The notes under the pieces were generated by a model that was not told where the DNA came from, searched no databases, and was given only the letters and a program-made list of their open reading frames with translations. Made by a program: the position numbers and the translations under genes. This document shows positions 19,184 to 27,802 of a stretch of DNA of 64,000 nucleotides, piece by piece (the stretch's first letter is position 1; every line of letters begins with the position of its first letter). This stretch comes from Streptomyces sp. cg36 (GTDB taxonomy: Bacteria > Actinomycetota > Actinomycetes > Streptomycetales > Streptomycetaceae): NCBI RefSeq assembly GCF_041080675.1, contig NZ_CP163520.1, forward strand, positions 5,642,001 to 5,706,000. Direction: 5' to 3'.

Positions 19184-19736
19184 CCGGCCCCGCAGCCGAC
19201 CCCGGCCGCTCCCGGCCGAGCCGCTTCTCCATCAGCACCACCGCGTAGGCGCTGCCGCTCCCGCCCGCCTTGAACGGCTGCTCGCCCGCGACCGCGTACC
19301 CGGCCCGCTCGTAGAAGGCCCGCAGCCCCGGGCTGGACGCCTTGAAGTCCAGCCGGGCCAGCGCCCGTCCGGCGTCCGCGATCCGCCGCTCGGCGTGCGC
19401 GAGCAGGGCCCGGCCGGTGCCCGCCGGCGCCAGTGCGCGGTCGGTCATCAGCCGGTGCACATAGCCCGCCTCCGGGGGCCGTACGCCCCAGGCGGGCTCG
19501 TCCCGCCACCACAGCTCGTACGCCCCGGCCACCGCGCCCCCTGCGGTCAGGGCCAGCCACACCTCGCCGTCGGCGATCCGGGCCCGGAAGTGGGCGGCGT
19601 CCTTGTCGCCGGGCCGCCACTGGTCGATGCCGGTGTCCAGCATCCAGCGGGCGGCGCCGTCGTAGAGGCCGACGAGCACGGCGACGTCGGACTCGGTGGC
19701 GCGGCGGAAGGAGAGCGGGGCGGTCGGGGTCGTCAT
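19167..19736 (-). CDS. GNAT-family N-acetyltransferase
   Basis: Predicted acetyl-CoA-dependent acetyltransferase of 189 aa. It starts MTTPTAPLSFRRATESDV, typical of the first strand of a GNAT domain. The acetyl-CoA loop region is YVHRLMTDRALAPAGTGRAL (motif A, here with the degenerate APAGTGRAL in place of RGxGxG/A), and KASSPGLRAFYERAGY is motif B. Substrate unknown. Start at 19736 chosen; GTG 19745 is also possible and neither has a good ribosome site. Convergent with the PP2C gene, overlapping 17 bp at the stops. Confidence 0.85.
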   Translation of the reverse strand: MTTPTAPLSFRRATESDVAVLVGLYDGAARWMLDTGIDQWRPGDKDAAHFRARIADGEVWLALTAGGAVAGAYELWWRDEPAWGVRPPEAGYVHRLMTDRALAPAGTGRALLAHAERRIADAGRALARLDFKASSPGLRAFYERAGYAVAGEQPFKAGGSGSAYAVVLMEKRLGRERPGSAAGPVSQGR

Positions 19737-19774
19737 GGTGATCACGGTACGGGTGCCGCCGGGCGGCGGCGCGG

Positions 19775-20479
19775 TCAGGCGGGCGGCGCGAGCGCCAGCA
19801 GCCGGGCCACCAGGTCTCCGAACGGCCCGTCGGCCGGCTCGTCCGCGAGCATCCGCAGCACCAGCTCCGCCATCTGCGGGTCGTAGGCCGCGCTCACCGC
19901 CGTCAGCGCGGCGAAGTCGTGCACCAGCTGCAACTCCAGCTCGCCGCGCGGGATCCGCCGCCCGTCCAGCCAGATCAGCGCGGTCGACTCGGCCAGCGAG
20001 ACCCAGGACCGCACCACCAACTCCAGCCGGGCGGGCGGGTCCTGGACGCCGAGGTGGGCCAGGATCTGGAGGTAGGCCGCGTGCCGCACCTCGTCGATCA
20101 TCGCGTTGGCGGTGGTCGAGCCGCCCGCCGAGGCGGCGGGCCCGCCCCGCATCAGCGCCGCGAACCCGGGGCCGTGCCCCTCCACGAAGTCGAAGAAGCG
20201 GCCCATCACCCGCAGCAGCCGGGCCCCCAGCGGCCCTTCGTGCGGCTCCACGAACCGGCCCGCCAGCTCGTCGGCGGCCCGCCGCAGCGCCGCCTCGTAC
20301 AGGCTCTGCTTGCCGGGGAAGTAGTGGTAGACGAGCGGCCGCGATATCCCGGCCGCCGCCGCTATCTCGTCGATCGAGACGTCGTCGGGGGAGCGGTGGC
20401 TGAACAGCTCCAGCGCAACCCGGATCAGCTGCTGCCTGCGCTCCTCGACGCCCATCCTGCGCCTTACCCCGGTCGTCAT
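19775..20479 (-). CDS. TetR-family transcriptional regulator
   Basis: TetR-type regulator of 234 aa. The N-terminal helix-turn-helix spans RRQQLIRVALELFSHRSPDD and IDEIAAAAGISRPLVYHYF (about residues 14-55); the rest is an all-helical ligand-binding domain. It is the last gene of a three-gene unit with the PF10118 protein and the [2Fe-2S] reductase, starting 13 bp after the reductase stop. By position it is the likely autoregulator of that operon, with a candidate palindromic operator at 22458-22473. Ligand unknown; lipid-metabolism regulators often look like this. Confidence 0.92.
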   Translation of the reverse strand: MTTGVRRRMGVEERRQQLIRVALELFSHRSPDDVSIDEIAAAAGISRPLVYHYFPGKQSLYEAALRRAADELAGRFVEPHEGPLGARLLRVMGRFFDFVEGHGPGFAALMRGGPAASAGGSTTANAMIDEVRHAAYLQILAHLGVQDPPARLELVVRSWVSLAESTALIWLDGRRIPRGELELQLVHDFAALTAVSAAYDPQMAELVLRMLADEPADGPFGDLVARLLALAPPA

Positions 20480-20492
20480 GCGAACAGAGTAC

Positions 20493-21566
20493 CTACAGGT
20501 CGAGCACGAGTTTCGGTCCCTGGCAGCGGGATACGCAGATCAGCATCGAGTCCGTCCGCTCCGCGTCGGTGAGGAGCTCGTCCTGGTGGTCGATCTCCCC
20601 TTCCAGGACCTGCTGTTGGCAGGTTCCGCAGAAGCCCTGCTCGCACGAGTACGGCAGGTCGGGCAGTTCGTCGCGGACGGTCGCCAGCACCGAACGGCCC
20701 GCCGGGACCGTGAGGGTGCGGCCGGTGCGCCGCAGTTCGACCTCGAAGGTGCCCAGCTGCGCGGTGCTCGCGCCCGGCGTGAACCGCTCCAGGTGCAGGG
20801 TCCGCCCCTCGGGCAGCGCCGCGCCCACCGCGTCCATCAGCGGCTCGGGCCCGCAGCAGTACACCGCCGCGCCCTCGTCCGTACCGGCGAGGAACGCGGC
20901 CGGGTCGGGCCGTCCCGACTCGTCCTCGGCGACCACGGTGACCCGGTCGCCGTCGGCGCCCAGCTTCTCGATCTCGTCCAGGAACGGCATGGTGGCGCGC
21001 GAACGCCCGCCGTACAGCAGCCGCCACTCGCCGCCCGCCGCCGCCACCGCGCGCACCATCGGCAGGACCGGGGTGATGCCGATGCCGCCCGCCACGAACG
21101 CGTAACTGGGCGCGTCGGCCAGCGGGAAGCGGTTGCGCGGCCCGCGCACCAGCAGCTCGGCGCCCTCGCGCAGCGCCGCGTGCACCTCGCGCGAGCCGCC
21201 CCGGCCGTCCTCGATCAGCCGGGTGGCGACCGTGTACGCGCCGCGCTCGGCGGGGTCGCCGCAGAGCGAGTACTGGCGGACCAGACCGGACGGCAGCACC
21301 AGGTCCAGATGGGCGCCGGGCCGCCACTCGGGCAGCGGCCCGCCCGCCGGGGATTCGAGGCGCAGCAGGGCCACGCCCTCGGCGGGCGCGGTGCGTTCGG
21401 CGACGGTCAGCCGCATCGAGGGCACCCGCCGCGCGCCCTGCCCCGAGACGGGGGTCTCCAGCGCGGGCAGCGGCCACAGCGGGGAGGCGGCGATCCGGCG
21501 GCGCACCGCCCGCCGCACCAGCAGGGCCGCCCCCGCGGCCAGCACCACGGAACCGGTACGGGGCAT
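20493..21566 (-). CDS. PDR/VanB-type oxidoreductase with C-terminal [2Fe-2S] domain
   Basis: Flavin- and iron-sulfur-dependent electron-transfer reductase of 357 aa. Domains in order: about 45 residues with a hydrophobic N-terminal segment (VVLAAGAALLV); FMN/FAD-binding barrel with RQYSLCGDP (about 115); NAD(P)H-binding domain with FVAGGIGITPVLPMV (about 175) and YCCGPEPLMDAV (about 245); C-terminal plant-type [2Fe-2S] domain with CEQGFCGTC (CX4CX2C) and a fourth Cys in MLICVSRC. This order is that of the phthalate dioxygenase reductase family, which feeds electrons to oxygenases. It starts one base after the stop of the PF10118 gene, which is therefore the prime candidate partner. Confidence 0.92.
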   Translation of the reverse strand: MPRTGSVVLAAGAALLVRRAVRRRIAASPLWPLPALETPVSGQGARRVPSMRLTVAERTAPAEGVALLRLESPAGGPLPEWRPGAHLDLVLPSGLVRQYSLCGDPAERGAYTVATRLIEDGRGGSREVHAALREGAELLVRGPRNRFPLADAPSYAFVAGGIGITPVLPMVRAVAAAGGEWRLLYGGRSRATMPFLDEIEKLGADGDRVTVVAEDESGRPDPAAFLAGTDEGAAVYCCGPEPLMDAVGAALPEGRTLHLERFTPGASTAQLGTFEVELRRTGRTLTVPAGRSVLATVRDELPDLPYSCEQGFCGTCQQQVLEGEIDHQDELLTDAERTDSMLICVSRCQGPKLVLDL

Positions 21567-21567
21567 G

Positions 21568-22455
21568 TCAGCGACCCCCGCCCGCGCCGGGCGAACTCGC
21601 CAGGTACGCCACCGCCTGCGCGGTCGAACCCTCCTGGGAGGGGTGGTACGAACGGCTCAGATAGCGCGGGATGGACTTCAGCATCGCGGAGGGCGCGGGC
21701 AGGGTGCCCTGGCGTCCGGCGCGCAGGAAGTCGCGGAAGGTCGCCCTGCCGTCGAGGAGCGTCGGGTCGTTCTCCATGAAGAACCGGGCGCCGCGCTGCC
21801 ACAGGAAGACGAGTGCGGTGAACGCGGTCGCCCAGGTGCGTGCCCGGCGCCGGTAGCCGCCGTCCACGTGCAGGAAGAGGTCGAAGGCGACCGAGCGGTG
21901 CTCGACCTCCTCGGCGCCGTGCCAGCGCAGCAGGTCCAGCATCACCGCGTCCGCGCCCCGCTTGTCCAGCGCGTCGGCGTTGAGGATCCAGTCGCCCAGG
22001 AACGCCGTGTAGTGCTCGATCGCGGCGATCGTGGCGACCCGTTCCATCAGCCACCACTCGCGCGCCCGCCCCGGCGGCAGGGTCCGGTCGCCCAGCAGCT
22101 TCTCGAAGAGCCAGTCGACCTGCGCGGTGTACGGGGTGGGGTCCAGGCCGAGCGCCTTGAGGTGGGGGAGCACGTCGTCGTGGGCGGCCGAGTGGGTGGC
22201 CTCCTGGCCGATGAACCCGATCACGTCCTCGCGCAGCCGGTCGTCCCGGATGTACGGCAGCACCTGCTTGTAGACGTGGACGAACCAGCGCTCGCCCGCC
22301 GGGAGCAGCAGGTGCAGCACATTGATCGTGTGGCCGGTGAAGGGGTCCCCGGGGACCCAGTGCAGGGGGGTCTTCTCCCACTCGAACGAGACGTTCCGGG
22401 CCTTGAGCTCTATGTGCTCCGAGACCACCGGAGCGGGCTGCGGCGTATTAGACAT
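21568..22455 (-). CDS. PF10118 'metal-dependent hydrolase', possible diiron enzyme
   Basis: Protein of 295 aa matching the family usually labelled predicted metal-dependent hydrolase. Carboxylate-histidine motifs on predicted helices stand out: GQEATHSAAHDD (ExxH, about residue 84), AAIEHYTAF (about 145) and GAEEVEHRSVAFD (ExxH, about 181). This pattern resembles ferritin-like diiron oxygenases more than hydrolases. It is the first gene of an operon with a PDR-type [2Fe-2S] reductase and a TetR regulator, consistent with an oxygenase plus its reductase (inference). The ATG is only six bases from a good -10 element, so the transcript appears leaderless. Confidence 0.85.
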   Translation of the reverse strand: MSNTPQPAPVVSEHIELKARNVSFEWEKTPLHWVPGDPFTGHTINVLHLLLPAGERWFVHVYKQVLPYIRDDRLREDVIGFIGQEATHSAAHDDVLPHLKALGLDPTPYTAQVDWLFEKLLGDRTLPPGRAREWWLMERVATIAAIEHYTAFLGDWILNADALDKRGADAVMLDLLRWHGAEEVEHRSVAFDLFLHVDGGYRRRARTWATAFTALVFLWQRGARFFMENDPTLLDGRATFRDFLRAGRQGTLPAPSAMLKSIPRYLSRSYHPSQEGSTAQAVAYLASSPGAGGGR

Positions 22456-22489
22456 GGCGTCAATGTACTGACGGGTAGAGGTCTGGCAA
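22456..22489 (-). promoter_or_regulatory. Leaderless promoter with palindromic operator for the PF10118-reductase-TetR operon
   Basis: On the minus strand: -35 TTGCCA (22489-22484), 16-bp spacer, -10 TACATT (22467-22462), then six bases to the ATG at 22455. Transcription should begin at or next to the start codon. A perfect inverted repeat with arms CGTCA and TGACG (22458-22473, 6-bp centre) covers the -10 element, as expected for an operator of the co-transcribed TetR repressor. Confidence 0.6.
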
Positions 22490-22531
22490 CAGGGTTGTGC
22501 GCGGAGTTGTTCGTACGGAACGGCCGCGCGG

Positions 22532-24448
22532 TCAGCGCAGGGCGCCCACCTCGGTGCCGTCCGCCAGTCGGCCGGTCAGCTGCGCACGGGCGCCCTCCTG
22601 GGTGCGCACCGCGAGCAGCTGGCCGCGCTCGGACGCCTCCACCCCGCCGGACACCGCCACCCGCGCCAGGTCCTCGCTGCCCGCCGCCAGCACGTACCAG
22701 TGCCCGCCGCGCGACTTCCAGAGCACCCCGGCGAGCACCCTCGGCTCGTGCGTCCCGCACGCCGGGGAACCGTCGGCGCGCGCCGCCACCGCCCCCGCCG
22801 GGGCCGGGCGCGGCGCCGGGGCCTGGAACTGGGCCAGCACCCGGCTGTCCGTGCCGGACCAGGTGTCGGCCCGGGTGCACAGCCAGGCCGCCGTGCCGTT
22901 CGCCTCGGGCAGCGGCTGGCGGGCGAACTCCCAGGAGTTGACGGTGCGCACGCCGTGCGAGCGGACCGTCGGGAGCAGGCAGGCCGTCCGCGCCCAGGCG
23001 TCGCGGGCCGCCGGGGCCGTGACGTCCCGGGCCGCGCCCGGCGCCCCCCAGGTCAGCCGGGCGGGGGCGAGCTCGCCGAGGTCGGTGAGCAGCCGGGCGC
23101 CCGAGTCGTCGCGCAGCTGGAGCACGTCCCAGGAGGTGCAGTCGCGGGCCTGCGCGGGCGACACCAGCGGGGCGGTCACCCCGTCCCCGTCGCGCTTGAG
23201 GGGGCGGGGCGCGGCGGCCGGGGCGAGGAGGTCCCGCACGGACGCCTCCCGCACCCAGGGGGCGGTCAGATAGCGGACGTTGCCGTCGATCCGGCCGACC
23301 ACCAGCGCCTCGGCGGACGCCTGGTCCGCGCCGTCCACGCGCGCGAAGTCGAGGGCCGCGCCCGAGGTGGAGTCCACCGGCTCCGCGTACCTCGTGATCC
23401 GCAGGCCGTCGTGGAACAGCACCACCCTGACCCGGTCGACCCGCCCCGCGAAGAGGAGCTGGGGCGCGCCCATCGGCGGCCCCGACGGCGTCCCGGGCGT
23501 CGCGGAGACCTGCACGGAACGGCCGGGCCGGGCCCAGACGGCCAGCGCGCGCCGCAGCAGGCCGCTGTCGTCGGCGAGGGCGCCCCGGACCGGCCAGACC
23601 GAGAAGTCCGTACGGTCCGACGTCCGCCAGACGGCCGGTCCCACCCGCAGCACATGGGCGGGGTCGAGGGCGGCCTCGGCGGCGGGGTTGCGCGCGTACG
23701 CGGGAGCTGCGGGGCCGTCCGGGCCCCAGCCGTCCCCGGGCAGCCCGAGCAGCGTGCCGCAGACCACGACGGCGGCGGTGGCCACCAGCGCGGCCTTCAT
23801 GTGCTGCCGTCGGCGCATGAGGTCGGTGGGCCGGGCCTGGAGCGAGCAGGGGTCGAACTCGGCGGAGTCGAGCAGCGCGGCCGACTCCGCCGGCTCCCCG
23901 GCCTCCTCGACGGCCGCGTCCGGGTCCTCGACCCCGACCGCCGCCAGCTCGCGCCGCAGCTCGGTGTCGGAGAGCCGGTCCAGGCCGCGCAGCACGAACG
24001 CGGCGCGGCCGGGCCCGCTGAGCGCGGAGAGCCGCTGGTCCAGGGCGAGTTCATCGGCGCCGCCCGAGCGCGGGAACAGCCGAAGGCCCCACACCTGCGG
24101 CAGCAGCGGCGGGAACTGGGCCCGCTTGGGCAGCGCCCGGCGCCGCAGCGGCAGCCCGGCCTCCAGCGCCTGGCGCACCACCTGCCGCCGGACGAATCCG
24201 TACCCCGGGTCCGCCCGCCGGGGCGCCGGGATGTCGACGCCCCCGTCGCCCCGGCCCCGCGGCAGCGACCGCTGCACCAGCGCGTGCGCGGTCAGCACCC
24301 GGCGGTTGCGCCCGAGGGAGGGCGGCAGCACGAGGTAGGCGAGCCGGGTCAGCCGTGGATAGTGCTCGACGAGAGCGGCTTCGGCCTGCTCGATGCCGAC
24401 GGGTGCGGGACGGTTGAGGATGTCCTGGGGCGGGGCCACGTTCAGCAA
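22532..24448 (-). CDS. Membrane-anchored protein with sigma-factor-like N-terminus
   Basis: Protein of 638 aa, not a recognised enzyme. The cytoplasmic N-terminal 200 residues resemble a degenerate ECF sigma factor. EAALVEHYPRLTRLAYLVL and the following FVRRQVVRQAL look like region 2. RLSALSGPGRAAFVLRGLDR with LSDTELRRELAAVG looks like region 4. One transmembrane helix follows (AALVATAAVVVCGTLLGL, about 220), then an external domain of about 400 residues with few cysteines, rich in Ala, Arg and Asp. It could sense an outside signal and hold or mimic a transcription factor at the membrane (inference). Conserved in streptomycetes as a hypothetical membrane protein, as far as I recall. Confidence 0.8.
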   Translation of the reverse strand: MLNVAPPQDILNRPAPVGIEQAEAALVEHYPRLTRLAYLVLPPSLGRNRRVLTAHALVQRSLPRGRGDGGVDIPAPRRADPGYGFVRRQVVRQALEAGLPLRRRALPKRAQFPPLLPQVWGLRLFPRSGGADELALDQRLSALSGPGRAAFVLRGLDRLSDTELRRELAAVGVEDPDAAVEEAGEPAESAALLDSAEFDPCSLQARPTDLMRRRQHMKAALVATAAVVVCGTLLGLPGDGWGPDGPAAPAYARNPAAEAALDPAHVLRVGPAVWRTSDRTDFSVWPVRGALADDSGLLRRALAVWARPGRSVQVSATPGTPSGPPMGAPQLLFAGRVDRVRVVLFHDGLRITRYAEPVDSTSGAALDFARVDGADQASAEALVVGRIDGNVRYLTAPWVREASVRDLLAPAAAPRPLKRDGDGVTAPLVSPAQARDCTSWDVLQLRDDSGARLLTDLGELAPARLTWGAPGAARDVTAPAARDAWARTACLLPTVRSHGVRTVNSWEFARQPLPEANGTAAWLCTRADTWSGTDSRVLAQFQAPAPRPAPAGAVAARADGSPACGTHEPRVLAGVLWKSRGGHWYVLAAGSEDLARVAVSGGVEASERGQLLAVRTQEGARAQLTGRLADGTEVGALR

Positions 24449-24634
24449 AACGAGCGAATGGTGCGATGGTCACTCGTGCGGCCCGGCCACGCCCGCGCCG
24501 CGAACGCTCCGGGCCGAGATCATCTCGGGACCGGCTCCGGCATCGGCGGGGCCCGCCCCGGCGCGCGCGGGGACACGTCTCGACCGGACTCGCCTCGGCA
24601 CCGCCTTCGGGGCCCCGCCCGCCCGGCGGACGCG

Positions 24635-27175
24635 TCAGGTGCCTGCTCCGCCCCCCGGTGCCGCCCGCACCTCGCCCCGCCGCACCACCGTCACCGGGTC
24701 CTCGCCGTCCGGGCCGTACGCGGCGCGCACCTCGTACGGCACCGCCCGCGGGGGTCCCGCGGGCGCGGTGATCCGCCAGCGCGCCGCGCCCTCGCCGCCC
24801 GCCGGGATCCGTGGCAGCCACGCGGTGCCCGGCGGCGCCGCGTCCGGGCCGGACAGCGCGAAGCCGACGCGTCCGGTGGCCCGCAGCCCGTTGAGGTTGC
24901 GCAGCGTCGCGGTGAGGGTGCCGGTGGCGCCGGGGGCGAGGCGCGGCGGGTCGGCGGTGACCGTGAGCGCGCCCTGGTAGGGCGCGGCGGCCAGGACGTC
25001 GTGGACGCGGCGCGCCGTGCGGTACGGGTCGCCGGTCGGCGCCACCGGATACCTCCCGCGCCGCCGTGTCCACGCCTCCTCGCCCTCGTACCAGTCGAAC
25101 GCGCGCGGCTCCGCGCCGTGTGCCAGCGCGTCCGCCCGGTCGTCCAAGTACGCCCGCCACTGCGGCAGATGGACGTCCATCAGCAGTCCCTGCCAGTCGC
25201 GGTCCGCGTAGTTGCTGAGGTGGACCGCCGCCGGGCGGCCCGCCCAGGTGGTGATCAGGGCGCGGGCCGTCCGTTCGAGGCGGGCCGCCTCCGCCGGGTC
25301 CGTCGCGAACCGGTGGGCGTCGGCCAGCCAGGGGCCGAGCAGGAACGCCCGGTGGCACCCCGACATCCGGTCGGCCAGCCGCATCAGCCTGAGCCACAGC
25401 CTGCTCAGGGCGCGGAAGGCGGACGGGTCCCGGTCCTCGTGGGCGCGGCGCAGCTGCGGCAGCAGCGTGCGGGAGCGGTTGGCCAGCGCCTGGCGGGCCA
25501 CGTCGGTGAGGTCGTACGCGTAGGCGTCCGAGCCGCGCAGCCCCGGCGCCACGGCGAGCAGCTCCACCAGCGCCCGGTCGAACCGGGCCGGGTCGAAGGC
25601 GGTGCCGGACCAGGCGGTGAGCGAGGGGCGCCGGGTGAACAGCGAGTCCACCGGCCGCCCGTCGGCCGTGCCGAGCCGGTACGCGGTGGCGGCCAGCGCC
25701 GCGTACGCCTCGCGCGCGTGGCCGTCGGCGCCGCCGAGGCGCAGGTCCGCGTAGGAGCGGAACCAGCCCTCGCGGTCGACCGGTTCGGCGCGCCAGGCCA
25801 GCTCGCTGAAGAGCTCGAACGCGGCCGGATCGCGCTCGGCGGACTCCGGCATGTAGGCGGTCCCGGCCAGGGTGCTGCCGGGCCGGTCCCGCCACCGGAC
25901 GAACTTCTCGCTCCAGCGGTGGGTGCACGCGCCCAGGGTGGTGCGACCGCCGAAGTTGGGGATGGAGCCGAAGGCGTAGGGCGCGCCGCCCCAGTCCCGC
26001 TCGCGGTCGGTGACCGAGGCCAGGTCGGAGAGCCCGTCGACGACCAGGACCCGGGAGGTGTCGACCGCCGCCAGGACCTCCAGGGGCGGATTGGCCCGCC
26101 AGCCCAGCATCACCCACACCGCGCCCGGCCGCGCGGTCCGCAGGGCCTTCTCGACGGCCCGGGCGGCGTCGGCGACCGGCACGTCCCCGGCGGTGCCGCC
26201 CTCGTGCAGCAGGTCCATCTTGAAGTGGCGCGCGTCGCCCAGGAGTTGGCCCTGGTGGCGGTAGAAGGCGGCGGCCACCTCGGGGAAGAGCGCCGAGCGC
26301 GGGTCCAGCCAGTCGGGGCGCCGCAGCCCGTTCCACTCGCCCTGCGGGATCACCCGGGCGCCCCGGTTGCGGTCCGCGAAGCCGTCCGGGACGGTCCCGA
26401 ACCAGCCCGGCAGCACCGGCCGCATCCCCAGCTCCCGCAGCCGGGCGGTGATCCGCGCGCCCAGCTCCGCGCGCCGCGCGATCAGCGCGGGCGAGAGCGG
26501 CCCGCCGTAGCCGCTCATGTTCTGGAGCAGCCACCACGGCTGGTGCGAGGGCGCGGGCAGCCAGCCGCGCGCCTCCGCGTCCGAGTAGCCGAACTCCCGC
26601 AACACCCGCTCGTACACGGCTTCCTGACCGACCGTCACCAGTACTTCGTTGCAGCCGTGCAGCGCCAGGACGTCGATCAGCCGCTCCCAGCGCGGCCAGT
26701 CGGCGTACGGGCCGGTGTAGCCGTCGTGGGTGTCGTTGAGCGCGAACCGGTGCGGGACGGTGGCGGTGCGCTCCACCGGCCGGGCGGGCGCGGGCAGGGT
26801 GCCGGGCAGTTCGGTCCGCCCGGCCGCCCAGGTCAGATGGGCCGTGCGGGTCTCCTTGAGGTACCAGTGCAGACCGGTGAGCGCGGTGGCCGGGCCGGTC
26901 GCCGCGATCTCCAGCCGCCCGGCGGAACCGGTGACCCGGAACCGGTCCGGGCCGCCGCCCGCCAGCGCGACCAGCCGGATCCGGTCGGCGTGGCCGGGCA
27001 CCAGCCGCTCCAGGGCCGCGCGGGCGGGCCCGGCGTCCAGGTCGGGCGAGGGGGAGGCCGGGGGCGGGGGAGGGGCCGGTGCCGCGCCGGCCGGGGCGGG
27101 GGTCGCGAGGAGCCCGGTCCCGGCGCCGAACGCCCCCGCCGCGCCCAGCACCGTACGTCTCGACAGCTCGGTCAT
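24635..27175 (-). CDS. Secreted alpha-N-acetylglucosaminidase (GH89, NAGLU-like)
   Basis: Exported glycoside hydrolase of 846 aa. A Tat signal peptide (SRRTVLGAAGAFGAGTGLL) is followed by a Pro/Ala/Ser linker. The three-part NAGLU architecture then follows: N-terminal domain (to about 150), catalytic TIM barrel with HGCNEVLVTVGQEAVY, SHQPWWLLQNMSGYGGPLS, LPGWFGTVPDGF and FKMDLLHEGGT, and a helical C-terminal domain. About 110 extra C-terminal residues (APGATGTLTATLRNLNG) look like an NPCBM-associated/NEW3 beta domain. It removes terminal alpha-linked GlcNAc from glycans. ATG 27175 is chosen because the Tat motif follows directly; GAGGAG lies 11 bases upstream. Confidence 0.88.
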   Translation of the reverse strand: MTELSRRTVLGAAGAFGAGTGLLATPAPAGAAPAPPPPPASPSPDLDAGPARAALERLVPGHADRIRLVALAGGGPDRFRVTGSAGRLEIAATGPATALTGLHWYLKETRTAHLTWAAGRTELPGTLPAPARPVERTATVPHRFALNDTHDGYTGPYADWPRWERLIDVLALHGCNEVLVTVGQEAVYERVLREFGYSDAEARGWLPAPSHQPWWLLQNMSGYGGPLSPALIARRAELGARITARLRELGMRPVLPGWFGTVPDGFADRNRGARVIPQGEWNGLRRPDWLDPRSALFPEVAAAFYRHQGQLLGDARHFKMDLLHEGGTAGDVPVADAARAVEKALRTARPGAVWVMLGWRANPPLEVLAAVDTSRVLVVDGLSDLASVTDRERDWGGAPYAFGSIPNFGGRTTLGACTHRWSEKFVRWRDRPGSTLAGTAYMPESAERDPAAFELFSELAWRAEPVDREGWFRSYADLRLGGADGHAREAYAALAATAYRLGTADGRPVDSLFTRRPSLTAWSGTAFDPARFDRALVELLAVAPGLRGSDAYAYDLTDVARQALANRSRTLLPQLRRAHEDRDPSAFRALSRLWLRLMRLADRMSGCHRAFLLGPWLADAHRFATDPAEAARLERTARALITTWAGRPAAVHLSNYADRDWQGLLMDVHLPQWRAYLDDRADALAHGAEPRAFDWYEGEEAWTRRRGRYPVAPTGDPYRTARRVHDVLAAAPYQGALTVTADPPRLAPGATGTLTATLRNLNGLRATGRVGFALSGPDAAPPGTAWLPRIPAGGEGAARWRITAPAGPPRAVPYEVRAAYGPDGEDPVTVVRRGEVRAAPGGGAGT

Positions 27176-27318
27176 TCGGCGCGGCGCTCCTCGTGTCGCG
27201 GGGGTGGCGGCAGATGCGTGCGGAGCGCATGGGAGGCGTGCGGCGGATGGCTGGCGAAGGGGCCACTGAAATGGCCAAATGCCCACGGGAAAGGGGTGGT
27301 TGGAGGCACGATGGGGGT

Positions 27319-27714
27319 ATGCGCAACCTTGTACGAGCGGCCCTCACGGCCGCGGTCGTGACCCTAGCCGCGGGCTGCGGCGGGAGCGGCCACGACACTC
27401 CGAAGACGGCGGGCGGAACCCTCGAACAGATCGCGGAGCGGGCCGCCTGCAAGCCGAGGATCTCCACCGACGCCGCCGAGCTGCGCCAGGCCAACTGCGC
27501 CACCGCGGACGGCCGCTATGTGCTGGCGACCTTCGCCACGGACCGCGGCCAGCGGGAGTGGATCAACGAGGCCAAGGACTACGGCGGCGCCTATCTGGTG
27601 GGCCGCAAGTGGGTCGCCGTGGGTGACGAGAGCGTGGTCAACGCGCTGCGCGGCCGGCTCGGCGGTGATGTCGAGACCGGGACCAACCATTCCGGACATC
27701 ACCACATGAGCTGA
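27319..27714 (+). CDS. Small secreted lipoprotein
   Basis: Predicted lipoprotein of 131 aa, divergent from the GH89 gene. MRNLVRAALTAAVVTLAAGC forms a signal peptide with the lipobox LAAGC (Cys about 20). The mature domain (LEQIAERAACKPRISTDAAE, then NCATADGRYVLATFATDRGQ) has two cysteines that may pair, and a His-rich tail ending HSGHHHMS. Widespread in streptomycetes with no known function to my knowledge. The start is fixed by the signal peptide; GGAGG lies 12 bases upstream, which is long. Confidence 0.82.
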   Translation: MRNLVRAALTAAVVTLAAGCGGSGHDTPKTAGGTLEQIAERAACKPRISTDAAELRQANCATADGRYVLATFATDRGQREWINEAKDYGGAYLVGRKWVAVGDESVVNALRGRLGGDVETGTNHSGHHHMS

Positions 27715-27727
27715 CCGCGCAGGGGGT

Positions 27728-27758
27728 GCTCCCCCGGGCCGGGGCGGCCCGGGGGAGC
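27728..27758. terminator. Bidirectional terminator hairpin
   Basis: Perfect 13-bp stem (27728-27740 with 27746-27758) and 5-nt loop GGGGC between the convergent lipoprotein and DUF1996 genes. It is well placed to end both transcripts. Confidence 0.8.
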
Positions 27759-27802
27759 CATTCAGGGGGAGCGGGTTTTCCGGCGCGTGCGCGCCCCTTC
27801 CG

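Noticed and set aside
22700..27361. 1553-codon open frame on the plus strand
   Set aside because: Runs opposite the sigma-like membrane gene and the GH89 gene, both with clear motifs and good codon bias; no recognisable protein.
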